From NCBI RefSeq assembly GCF_000330505.1, contig NW_004440240.1, forward strand, positions 8,188-18,423: DNA of 10,236 nucleotides, written 5' to 3'. The translations under genes were made by a program, and so were the position numbers. Position 1 is the stretch's first letter, and every line of letters starts with the position of its first letter. The notes beneath the pieces are model-generated. The model did no database searches. It was not told where the DNA came from and saw only the letters and a program-made list of their open reading frames with translations. Source of the stretch: Entamoeba invadens IP1. Its lineage: Eukaryota > Evosea > Mastigamoebida > Endamoebidae. Of this stretch, positions 1 through 8,019 are shown piece after piece.

Positions 1-422
1 TTATAATACCATCTGGTGTGACATATATTGGTTGTAATTGTTTCAATGGATGCAGTTGTTTAAGCAGTGTTACAATACCATCAAGTGTGATATTAATTGG
101 TAGTAATTGTTTTAGTTGTTGTAGTAGTCTGACTAGTGTAACAATACCATTAAGTGTAACATTTATTGGTGATTGTTGTTTCTATAAATGCGATAGTCTA
201 ACAAGTATTAACATATTATCAAGTGTGAGATCAATTGGTGATGGTTGTTTCTATGAATGTGATAGTTTAAGTGATGTTACAATACCATCTAGTGTGACAT
301 ATATTGGTAGTAATTGTTTCAGTTATTGCAGGAGTCTAATTAGTATTACAATACCATCAAGTGTGATATTAATTGGTGATTATTGTTTTCCATCAAACAC
401 AATAGTTCATCTAAGCAAATGA
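1..422 (+). CDS. BspA-like leucine-rich repeat protein, C-terminal part (5' end outside window)
   Basis: The reading frame is already open at base 3 and reads IIPSG before the first GTG at 18, so the start lies to the left of the window and this is only the 3' part. The visible protein is a run of 23-residue leucine-rich repeats (LRR_5/BspA type). Each repeat follows the pattern V-x-x-IG-x-x-CF-x-x-C-x-SL-x-x-(V/I)-x-IPSS. Five full units cover 18-362, and a sixth breaks off in a short non-repeat tail ending HLSK at the TGA at 420-422. BspA-like proteins form large families in Entamoeba and Trichomonas; some are surface-located, and the repeats are thought to mediate binding. No transmembrane segment or CAAX-type prenylation box is seen at the C-terminus, so any surface anchor is not evident here. 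Family assignment is secure; function and localisation are inference. Confidence 0.9.
   Translation, partial: IIPSGVTYIGCNCFNGCSCLSSVTIPSSVILIGSNCFSCCSSLTSVTIPLSVTFIGDCCFYKCDSLTSINILSSVRSIGDGCFYECDSLSDVTIPSSVTYIGSNCFSYCRSLISITIPSSVILIGDYCFPSNTIVHLSK
18..362 (+). repeat. 69-bp coding tandem repeat, five full units (LRR)
   Basis: Five consecutive 69-bp units start at 18, 87, 156, 225 and 294, followed by a degenerate partial unit at 363. Each encodes one 23-residue LRR. Conserved DNA blocks such as ACAATACCATC recur between several units, so the array is similar in nucleotide as well as protein sequence and is prone to unequal recombination. Confidence 0.9.
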
Positions 423-424
423 GA

Positions 425-429
425 TAATT
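425..429 (+). terminator. TAATT polyadenylation-type motif after the LRR gene
   Basis: TAATT begins two bases after the TGA stop. A second copy lies inside the TAATTTG a few bases further on. Entamoeba transcripts have very short 3' UTRs with a TAATT/TAAAT-type signal near the cleavage site. The motif is short and common in AT-rich DNA, so only its position is supportive. Confidence 0.35.
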
Positions 430-521
430 TATATATTTCATAATTTGTTCATAATGATAAAAAGTAAATAAAAGTTAAAAAAAGTCGATTAATTATTTAC
501 TAAATTGATTATATTAAAGTA

Positions 522-578
522 ATGGTTGCGTCCGAAGAAGGGTTCAAAGCCCGCCCCCCTTTTCCACTCACCTCCTGA
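522..578 (+). other. GC-rich island with an 18-codon ATG-to-TGA frame
   Basis: In flanks that are about 80% A+T, this stretch is close to 60% G+C, with a C-rich run around 548-559. An ATG at 522 opens a frame reading MVASEEGFKARPPFPLTS before a TGA at 576-578. It looks more like protein-coding DNA than spacer but is too short to be called a gene. It could be the N-terminal remnant of a decayed gene, a fragment inserted from elsewhere, or a regulatory or non-coding RNA element. No splice donor of the GTTTGT type follows it. Confidence 0.3.
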
Positions 579-933
579 GAACAGATATTATTTGAATGTA
601 CAATTGTGTAATTTGGTGAGTATAAACCACGTCATTTAAAAATAAATAATAACAAAAGTTAATAAAATAGAATTAAGTGATATAAATAAAAATAGTAGTT
701 TTTAATTAATTATATGAAAATATAGATATTTGTAATTGAAAATATTTATTAATATTTTAAGTAAAATTAGAATATAAATTATGTAGATTTTGAGGGACCT
801 CATTTTTTAAATAAAAATGTTATAATCTGAATTTTCACATAATTCCAGATTCTATTTTTCAAAACTTCAAACTCATATTTTTATTTTTTACAATTTTTTA
901 TTTCCCTAAAATTAGCATAAGTACTGAAAAGCA
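579..933. other. AT-rich intergenic DNA, no gene seen
   Basis: All six frames are closed by frequent stops, and composition is dominated by A and T homopolymers and TAAA-type words. No RNA gene or coding patch was recognised. Confidence 0.6.
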
Positions 934-988
934 ATATATAAATTTAAATATTATATCTATATTGGATATAGTATTTAAATTTATATAT
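934..988. repeat. 55-bp near-perfect palindrome (27-bp stem, wobble hinge)
   Basis: Arms 934-950 and 972-988 are perfect reverse complements over 17 bp. The pairing continues inward (952-957 with 965-970, and 959 with 963) to a three-base loop at 960-962. Only positions 951/971 and 958/964 do not match; both are T opposite G, which would still pair as U-G in a plus-strand transcript. It lies about 510 bp past the LRR stop codon and about 75 bp before the candidate element at 1062. Role unknown: it may be a hairpin RNA, a remnant of a palindromic element, or AT-rich replication slippage. Confidence 0.7.
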
Positions 989-1113
989 AAACTTGATTAA
1001 AAAATGAAATTTCTAAAATGTATTTTGGAGAATATGATTATTCTCAATACATAAAAGTAGGGATGAAGTAAAATGGTGAAATAATTTTACTGAAAATTCA
1101 TGTTTTAGTAAAT

Positions 1114-1140
1114 TATTTGGTGAAACCATTTCACCAAATA
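1114..1140. repeat. perfect 12-bp inverted repeat with 3-base loop
   Basis: TATTTGGTGAAA and its exact reverse complement TTTCACCAAATA are separated by CCA. A related palindrome lies near the other end of the candidate element, at 2453-2478, supporting a subterminal repeat role. Confidence 0.75.
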
Positions 1141-2452
1141 GAACTATTTAAGTTTTTAAATTTTGGTTTTGTTTATAAAGAATAATTTAATAAATATCAT
1201 TTTAATGTTTTTGGTTAAAACAATTTCATCATTTTGAAAAAAATTAAAAATTCAATAATGATTTTTTTTACAATTACCACAATGAGTGGCAATATTCATC
1301 TTATTGTAAATATTTTTTACTTATCATAAATAAAAAACAATTTGCATAAAACGTGTTTCAATAAATATTCAAACAAAACAACACTATGTTTAATAAAAAG
1401 GTACAAATCAAAAACATATTATTTTAAAATCTAGGATATATATTAAAGAATTAGCATATAAAATACATTGATAAAAGCTCAATCAATTTAATTTATTTTT
1501 ATAAGCAACAAATATCGAAAATATTTTTTACAACATCTAACCGTGGTTTGGATTGATTAAATATAACATCATATGAAATTATCTGTTTATTTTGTTTTGA
1601 AAATGCGCCTGAAAATACTTATTATAATTTAAGACATTATATTTCAAAACAAAACAATTATAATAAAATAATTATGAATATAAATTGTTATATTTTTGAT
1701 AATTAAAATATGATAATTATGATTATAATATTTCGATTTTATCTATCAGACATATTCTTAAAATAATAACACCTTCAATTTGTTACTTATTATGTCAAGT
1801 AACGTTGTTTTGCAATATCAATAAAATAACTATGATATAAAATGCATATTTTTACAAGACAATATTTCTTTTATAATATGAAAATAATGTTTATTTGAAA
1901 TAAGTTCAAAAACAAAAAGTAAATATCACTTACATACAATCTATGATTCTTTTCATTACATTGATTGATAAGAATAGTTGTTATTTTTAAAATGATATAT
2001 GGTGGTAAATGATAACCAATGATTTTAAACAAAAAGTGCCTATCGTTTTTATAATGGGTGTCAAATAATAATATAAATTCGGTTGTCTAATCTGAAATAA
2101 AAATTTTGTTATTTTTATTTAGTTTTCACTTATATTAACGTATCAGCTTCCGATAAAATAAAAAACATTTTCTCATCAAACATGTGTATATTTATTAAAA
2201 AACAACAAAAGTAACATTAGAATTGTTTTTTTTTCAAAAAAAAAATAATTTAATGATATTGGTTATTGTTTGATTATTTTGGTCTTTTTTGTTTTTTTAT
2301 TCATTTTTTTAACATTAATTGCAATAATAATTAAATGTTGGCAAAAATCGAAAAACTAAATTATTTAATTACAATTAATGAAAATGCAAAATGTTATACT
2401 TTTTTGATTTTTGATAAAATGTTTTTTAAAATATAGGGATCTTTAAGATCGT

Positions 2453-2478
2453 AAATTGGTGAAATATTTTACCAATTT
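2453..2478. repeat. 26-bp near-perfect palindrome (one G-T pair)
   Basis: AAATTGGT at 2453-2460 pairs with ACCAATTT at 2471-2478. The centre GAAATATTTT continues the pairing, with a single G-T mismatch at 2461/2470. It mirrors the 1114-1140 palindrome at the opposite end of the candidate element. Confidence 0.7.
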
Positions 2479-2690
2479 TTTCTCTTTTTTGGTAAACAGG
2501 TAAAATGGATTTTACTTCATCAAAAATAATAATTTCAATATTATATTAAATTTGAATACAAAAAACACAGTTTACTATTAACCAAATGGAAAAAATAAGA
2601 CAAATATATGCGGTTCATAACAGTATTAACTTTCTGTTTATTGTATAAATATTGGTTTCAACTTAATAAAACATGAGTTGCACTTGTATC

Positions 2691-2695
2691 AATTA
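2691..2695 (-). terminator. TAATT polyadenylation-type motif after the Cys-rich gene
   Basis: On the minus strand TAATT lies about 12 bases downstream of the TGA stop, within TTGTTTAATTGA. This is the position expected for Entamoeba's short 3' UTRs. The motif is weak and AT-rich DNA contains many by chance. Confidence 0.4.
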
Positions 2696-2706
2696 AACAA
2701 TGTGTG

Positions 2707-5440
2707 TCAAGTAAAAATGTGCTCATTCATCATATTATACTCTGAAGATTTACTTTTGTTCATACAATAGACACCACCTATGACTGCCCCAACAATTACA
2801 ATGATGACCAAAAGTCCTCCAATGACACCCAAAGTGATCCACAACCAAGTCAAATCATTATCACCATCAGAAGTTGTATTATTTGAGCTTTGGTGTTCAC
2901 TGTTAGTTGAATTATCTTCTTGGCTGTTATCAGAACTTGCTAAACTAGCAGTTGAACTGGTTTCTATACTATTCTCAGAACTGTCTTGTTGACTGTTTTC
3001 AGAGCTATTTTCAAGGCTATCTGAACTTTCTTGGATGTTGCTTGAAGTATTGTCTGAGCTCTCAACCTGACTACTTTCAGAACTTGCTTGACTATTTTCA
3101 GAACTGACATCTTGGCTTGAAACAGAACTGTCTTCTTGGCTGTTATCAGAGCTCTCTAAACTGGTAGTTGAACTGGTTTCAATGCTATTCTCAGAACTAT
3201 TTTGTTGACTGTTGTCTGAACTTTCAACACTGGAATTATCAATACCACTGGACACGTCTACACTGCTGTTGTCTACTGCACTACTTGACTCTTCATTGTC
3301 AAAACAGTTCAAATCTTGACCAGGCAGGTAATATTCGATAGAGACTGGCACCGTTGTTGGGTCTGTGTATTGACTCACCACTTTAGTCTCTTCTGAGTAC
3401 TTGACACAAACACCACAATTGCCATCAGCCAGCGGCTCTCCACATACGATTGGGCCACACTTGTTGTCGCTCACTTTGTTGTAATAGCACTTGTCGCACT
3501 TTGTTGCACTCTCACTGCATGTCATACACATGAAATCAGAACACGTGTAATCGCGGCAGTAATTCTCCTTGTATTCACATTTATCAGAACACATGTCGCC
3601 ACACTTTGAACACGTGAAGTCGTCGTTCATGAAGTATCCATCGGCACATTCAACACACTTCACTACATTGTCGAGATTGGTGCTGTATGTCTTGCAATTG
3701 GATGTGTGTGGGACACACACTTGTGGATTCTCAACACTCACTTTGTAGTTTTCAGAGCATTTAGAACAAGCACCAGTGTCGTCCCAAGTCGTGCAATTGC
3801 TTCCTTTATACAAACATAAAGTGATATTCTCTGAGACACTTTCAAAAACACAATTTTGGCCAGATACTGAACATTCCTCTGCTGTTGCAGCAACATCACT
3901 GCATGTGTACGCAGGGTTGGAACTCACTGAATGTCAATTCATAACTTGAGTTGATATTATTATTAATGATTATTTGTATAATATTTAATAACAAACTAAG
4001 ACAAGTACCATTTGTCTGTAAAATGTACGCAGCTAAACAGACAGTGCATGTGGTAATGCCAGACTCTGAAGTACACGTGTCACACCCTTCAGAACACGCT
4101 GATTGTCAATTCATATTATACAATGCTTAATTATTATAATGAAGTTATTTTTATAAAACACAAGGCATCTTTTTCATAGTTTTGATTTATTGAGTTGATG
4201 CAAATATCATCACGTTTTTATTTATGTATAATAAGATATAATATATAATATTATTATTAAACAATAATAACAAACTTTCACATTTCTTTGTTTCATTGTC
4301 GTACACAAACGCGTCAGCACACGTTGTACACTCCTCAGAAGCACACACATTACAGTGCTCAATACACAATTTGCAAGTCATTTCAGAGGCATAATACCCA
4401 TCATCGCACTGTGAGCACTCACTGTTTGTTGACGAGAACAGACAGTGTTCCCCAAAGACGTCTTCTGTTGTTTGACACGTCTTATTACCCAGCAAGACAT
4501 ACCCCGGAATGCATGCAGAACACTCCGCGTCTCCTTCAGCTGAGAACGTGTATTGTGCACACGTCACATCACCGCCTTCTGTCTGTCAGTTTGTCATCAA
4601 TAACCATACTTTGATAGTATATTTATATTATATACTATATAATAAATATAGTATATTTATTGTATCAAAATAGTAAAAGTACAAACGGTGACACGTCTTG
4701 GTAGTTTGGTCCAAATAGTAGCCAGTGACACATGAATCGCACTGATACGCTTCGTCGACCAATCTGTAGTTGATGCAGTAGATGTCCTGTGTCTCACAGA
4801 GGTGATCAACAGATGGGTGGTAATTGAGGAAACAATCAGTGCACGTGCAATTGTCATCGTATGCAGAACAATGTGCAACTTCAGCACACTGTGTACAAAC
4901 GCCGTCAACAAACTTGTAATTGAATGAACACGATGAACATGTGCCATCGGCATTGTATTGCTGGCATGCATAATCGCCCTCTGTTTGTTATTTGTGTATA
5001 ACGATGTGAATAACAAACCAACACATCTCTTTGTTGTTGCATCAAGTTGATAACCAGTCTCACACTGCTCGCAATTGCCTTGATAGACCTGATCACAGTG
5101 TGCCTCACTCTTATCTTTTTGTTATTTCATTTCATTTTATTTATAAATTAGTTGTGAAGATGTTACAAGTAAATACATATTTATAAACAACGTATTGTGT
5201 TTTTTTTATAATAAAATTGGCATTATTACTGTTTAACATAATTGCAATATATCAAGATTATATAAGTATTGTAATAAACAAACGAATACAAATACCATCA
5301 CTCAAAATATAATTGGTCTTGCATTCAACGCATTTGTCCGATCCAGAGTTACAAGAAACACAAGATGCTGTCGAACAGTCGGGGTTAGACTTCTCTGCGT
5401 TGATTTGAGCAAACACAAGTGCAAGAACAAGAGCAAACAT
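2707..5440 (-). CDS. CXXC-rich, Ser-rich type I membrane surface protein, six exons, 723 aa
   Basis: Inferred join on the minus strand: 5440-5284, 5114-5019, 4980-4687, 4578-4276, 4098-3997, 3926-2707; the TGA stop is at 2709-2707. The five junctions keep one frame and every donor reads GTTTGT. Residues 1-15 (MFALVLALVFAQINA) are a signal peptide. Residues about 22-525 hold 70 cysteines in repeats of the form C-x(7-9)-C-x2-C-x2-GY-x(6-10)-C, resembling furin/growth-factor-receptor Cys-rich and EGF-like modules. Residues about 529-669 form a Ser/Asn/Gln/Glu stalk. Residues 677-705 (WLWITLGVIGGLLVIIVIVG core) are one transmembrane helix, followed by an 18-residue tail. Similar CXXC ectodomains occur in Entamoeba transmembrane kinases and the Igl lectin subunit, but no kinase domain or GPI signal is present here. 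A surface receptor, adhesin or coat protein is likely; ligand unknown. The splice model is my inference, with intron 2 the boldest. Confidence 0.85.
2764..2850 (-). other. transmembrane helix and stop-transfer of the Cys-rich protein
   Basis: Encodes an uninterrupted hydrophobic stretch of about 29 residues rich in I, V, G and L. A Cys sits at its cytoplasmic edge, followed by Lys-Ser-Lys. The basic flank fixes the topology as outside N-terminus, inside C-terminus. The juxtamembrane Cys is a plausible palmitoylation site, but that is inference. Confidence 0.85.
2872..3294 (-). repeat. Ser/Asn-rich low-complexity stalk with internal 90-bp duplication
   Basis: About 140 residues consist almost wholly of S, N, Q, E, D and T, with many N-x-S/T sequons, as in glycosylated stalks. 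Two 30-residue blocks starting NSQQ and ending NSQED plus two residues lie 216 bp apart: 3124-3213 and 2908-2997. By eye they match at about 78 of 90 bases, so this is a recent duplication rather than convergent Ser-rich sequence. Confidence 0.8.
3927..3996 (-). other. intron 5 of the Cys-rich gene (70 bp)
   Basis: The donor A|GTTTGTTATTA and acceptor ATTGACATTCAG| keep the frame at phase 1. Without removal the frame hits stops between the Cys-rich segments. The last 16 bases almost equal those of intron 4. Confidence 0.85.
4099..4275 (-). other. intron 4 of the Cys-rich gene (177 bp)
   Basis: The donor A|GTTTGTTATTA and acceptor ATTGACAATCAG| are joined in phase 1. TTGAC about ten bases before the AG resembles a branch site. 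Composition falls to nearly pure A+T within it. Confidence 0.85.
4579..4686 (-). other. intron 3 of the Cys-rich gene (108 bp), hairpin-containing
   Basis: The donor C|GTTTGTACT and acceptor GACAGACAG| are joined in phase 1; using the AG four bases earlier would give a stop. The middle folds: TTTGATA at 4610-4616 pairs with TATCAAA at 4663-4669, and an inner AT stem covers about 4618-4650. Confidence 0.8.
4981..5018 (-). other. intron 2 of the Cys-rich gene (38 bp, very short)
   Basis: The donor G|GTTTGTTATT and acceptor AACAAACAG| give only 38 bases. That is not a multiple of three, so it must be removed to keep the frame. The result joins TTKRCV to EGDYAC, which matches the repeat pattern at the other exon joints. 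Confidence 0.8.
5115..5283 (-). other. intron 1 of the Cys-rich gene (169 bp)
   Basis: The donor C|GTTTGTTTAT and acceptor ATAACAAAAAG| are joined in phase 1. A GTATTTGT a few bases earlier could also be a donor but matches the Entamoeba consensus less well. The next AG downstream would bring in a TGA. Confidence 0.75.
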
Positions 5441-5462
5441 CTGATTTTGAAGAATAAAAAAC

Positions 5463-5472
5463 GATTTAAATG
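5463..5472 (-). promoter_or_regulatory. TATA-like box upstream of the Cys-rich gene
   Basis: Read on the minus strand, CATTTAAATC lies 23-32 bases before the ATG at 5440. Entamoeba core promoters carry a GTATTTAAA-like element about 30 bases before transcription start and have very short leaders, so the position fits. In AT-rich DNA such a match is weak evidence. Confidence 0.35.
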
Positions 5473-7229
5473 TTATTGAAAATTTTGTAGGTTTTTTATT
5501 ATTTGGTATTAAATTAAAACGAAATATTTATAATTATTTACAAAGCAAAAATGACAAAACAACAGTCGATTTTTTAAGTAAAAAATAACATTTTAAAATG
5601 TTTGTATATTATAAATATCCTGATTTATTAATATTGATATCTTAATCATAAGTAAAATAAATTACTGATTTCAAAAAAATCGTCAAATTATAGAGGAAAT
5701 TTGCTGTATTTTTGTTGTTAAATTTTTAAGTTTTTGTATAATATTTTCGAAAAAAACACTATTGTTACTCTTATTTATTCGTTTCAAAAAACCCTTTGTT
5801 TTTGACAATGAAAATATAATAATAAAGAATTTATAAAATTATACAGAAACTACTGATTTTATTTGCACAAAAATAATATTTTTATTTTATTTTTTTGTGT
5901 AAATAAAAAAAACTTTCTTTGTATTTTGCAATTAATTTGATAATCCAACATTTCAAATTAAAAAGAAATAAGTTAAATAACAAAATTAAAAACGGTGTTA
6001 CAGTAAGAGGAAATATGGGGATGCTCGAAAAAGGTGGATGCTCGTAACTTTTGGTTAATTTCAATTGAAAATAATAAAATTACTTTTAATTTTGTTATAA
6101 ATTATTAATTAAAAAATTAATAAAATGAAAAAACCAAAATAAATTTGTATTAATTATTTATTATTATATATATTTTTAATAATAATGAATTAATTAATAA
6201 TCAGATTAGCATTTCCCACTTACAATTATAAGTTTGAGTTTATTTTATTCATGTATAACACAAAGTCAATTTACTTGGCAAATAATAATCGCTTAAAAAT
6301 ATGTTAAACAATGTTGTGAAACGATTTAATTTTTATATACATTTTATATTTATAATTTATATGGGTTTATAATTAATATTGTCATATTTGATAACACAAA
6401 AATATAACTGTGTGATATTCTTATAATGAAAAAGATGTTAAACACAAAAATCACAAATCATATAAAATATTATGTGATTAATGATTTTTATAAATAAAAA
6501 TTAATAATTACAGGCAAACAACTTAATATCAATAAATATATATAATGACATGTTTGATATTGAAATACAATAATTATTTTCTGTATTTTGATTCGATTAA
6601 TTTACCATTAATAAATTTAATTTATTTAATGAATTTTCAATTTATTAATTATTTAAAAAAATAATGTGTATTTTTATTGATCATAAACAACATCATTGAG
6701 TTGTTTTATAATATCTTATAATTACAAATATAAATAGTTTAATTATATTAAATGGTGTTACAAAATATTATTTTAAAAGTGTATATTTTGTGGATATGTT
6801 AATGTTTGAAATGACAACATATGAATTGAAATATAACGCTTTATCATTTTAATTAATTCAAATTCATTTTCCTTTAAACTCTAATAACTTATGTTTAGTT
6901 TTGATACATACCATCAAGTGTCCATAAAAATAACATTATCCAATTAACAATATTTAAGTATTACTTCTCATTGAAATTGAAATATAAAAAAAATATTTTA
7001 TTATAACAAGTTTTTTATCAATTGTTTGAAATTAATAAACTTGATTTGATAAATAAACATTCTAATACTTTTTGTCTTTTTTTATTTTTCATTGATGTAT
7101 TTAGACAATTAAGTAAAATGTCAAATATCATTATAATCTATGTTTTTATTTAAATATATAATTGTTAATTAAATATTCATAAACACAATTGAATATTTGT
7201 TATTTGTTTATTTAAACATATATTTATAT
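5473..7229. other. AT-rich spacer, no gene recognised
   Basis: About 1.75 kb of A+T-dominated DNA with stops in all frames. The only compositionally distinct patch is at about 5993-6050. A minus-strand frame at 5882-6064 is open but has simple AT-derived composition (F, I, L, K) and no recognisable motif. Confidence 0.6.
6019..6044. repeat. direct repeat GGATGCTCG x2 in a GC-richer patch
   Basis: GGATGCTCG occurs at 6019-6027 and 6036-6044, a 17-bp spacing. The patch that holds it (about 5993-6050) begins near TTACAGTAAGAGG. A TA followed by CAGT-type sequence is reminiscent of Tc1/mariner termini, so this may be a solitary transposon end. No matching inverted partner was found in the window. 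Confidence 0.35.
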
Positions 7230-7376
7230 TTATATTTCTCTTGTTGTGTCTACTACTTCACACAATAAAAAGTTTGCTTTATTGTTGTTATAAACGGCAG
7301 CTTCTTTTTCTATTGTTATACTCAGCGTCTGAGCACAAATAACACAATCAGTTAATTTGTCCAAGTTCGTTTTCAT
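7230..7376 (-). CDS. possible small protein, 48 aa, unrecognised
   Basis: An ATG at 7376 opens a 48-codon frame ending TAA at 7232-7230. It starts MKTNLDKLTDCVICAQTL and ends LLCEVVDTTREI. It has one CxxC pair (Cys11, Cys14) and a later Cys39, too few for a standard zinc finger. G+C is clearly above its flanks and amino acid use is varied (D, E, T, Q, A, R), unlike AT-derived spurious frames. An in-frame TAA directly precedes the ATG, so it does not extend upstream as a continuous frame. It may be a real short gene, the last remains of a larger one, or a chance frame. No family is recognised. Confidence 0.4.
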   Translation of the reverse strand: MKTNLDKLTDCVICAQTLSITIEKEAAVYNNNKANFLLCEVVDTTREI

Positions 7377-7962
7377 TTAAAAATAAAAGATCTAAAATTA
7401 AAAAAACAAAATTGAAAAACAAAACCAAATAACAATAAAAATAATTTATTTTTGGTTATAAATAAGGTTTCTAGACTGACTTTATAACTTTATCAAAAAA
7501 TAAAACAAATAATAACACAAAATATAATTACAACCAATATATAAGGTTTATATACATAAATACAACATTTACTTAAAAATGTTCAAATATTAAAAAAATT
7601 AATTATTTAAAGTTAAATAATGTTATTTATTATTCTAATATTTGTTATTAATCCGAAAAAATAATGTTGTTTAGATCATTCCCATCAAGTGTTTTTACGT
7701 ATAATTAATTCAAAAAGTTGTATTAAATTATGTAAATAATTGATGTAAAGAAAACAGTGTAATTTAACTATTTTATTTAATACAAAACATAGTTAATTTG
7801 TTTCTTTTACCACTTGGTTAAAATAACAATTGGGTTGTTTGTTTTATTTTTTTACTTATGGATAACATTTAGCATTTAGTAGTGTTTTGTTAATAGGTGA
7901 ATTTCAATCAGCATCAATTGTAAATTAATGATTTATTATTAACCAAATAATATATTTACAAT
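7377..7962. other. AT-rich spacer, nothing recognised
   Basis: About 590 bp rich in A and T with no extended frame, RNA gene or repeat noticed. Confidence 0.6.
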
Positions 7963-8004
7963 TTAACCTTAGCAAGTCAACTGAATCAATTTTTTTGTAA
8001 AAAG

Positions 8005-8019
8005 GTGAAAACTGGATAA
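8005..8019 (+). repeat. internal inverted repeat, left copy
   Basis: GTGAAAACTGGATAA, an exact reverse-complement match to 8326-8340. Confidence 0.9.

Larger units (their letters stand above)
1062..2521. mobile_element. candidate 1.46-kb non-autonomous DNA transposon (inverted termini)
   Basis: GATGAAGTAAAAT at 1062-1074 recurs exactly as its reverse complement at 2509-2521. Inside each end the similarity goes on in the same order: ATTTTAC (1084-1090 and, inverted, 2500-2506), then a TTGGTRAAA...TTTCACCAA palindrome (1114-1140 and, inverted, 2453-2478). This ordered pattern is better than chance for AT-rich DNA. The interior has no long ORF or recognisable transposase, so the element would be non-autonomous or decayed. 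No clear target-site duplication was found and the exact ends are uncertain. Superfamily is not assigned. Confidence 0.45.

Noticed and set aside
3..422. bacterial BspA gene acquired recently or bacterial contamination
   Set aside because: The LRR_5 type is shared with bacteria, but the AT-rich codon use and the neighbouring spliced gene with GTTTGT introns fit a native Entamoeba locus.
541..563. tRNA T-arm/B-box-like GGTTCAAAGCC followed by TTTT
   Set aside because: Only three base pairs of the T stem form. No matching acceptor, D arm or anticodon arm exists upstream, so it is not a tRNA gene; it is kept only as part of the GC-rich island finding.
2780..2992. plus-strand open frame of 70 codons
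   Set aside because: It is antisense to the Ser-rich stalk and membrane region; the repetitive Leu/Ser composition is a shadow of that coding strand.
3124..3213. CRISPR-like spaced repeats
   Set aside because: The repeats are coding Ser-rich duplications without constant-length spacers or any Cas gene.
4288..5108. several open frames in other registers, both strands
   Set aside because: They overlap exons 2-4 of the Cys-rich gene, whose frame gives regular CXXC repeats and consensus splice sites; the others give no recognisable protein.
5882..6064. minus-strand frame of 60 codons
   Set aside because: It has F/I/L/K-rich composition expected of AT-rich spacer, no motif, and covers the transposon-end-like patch.
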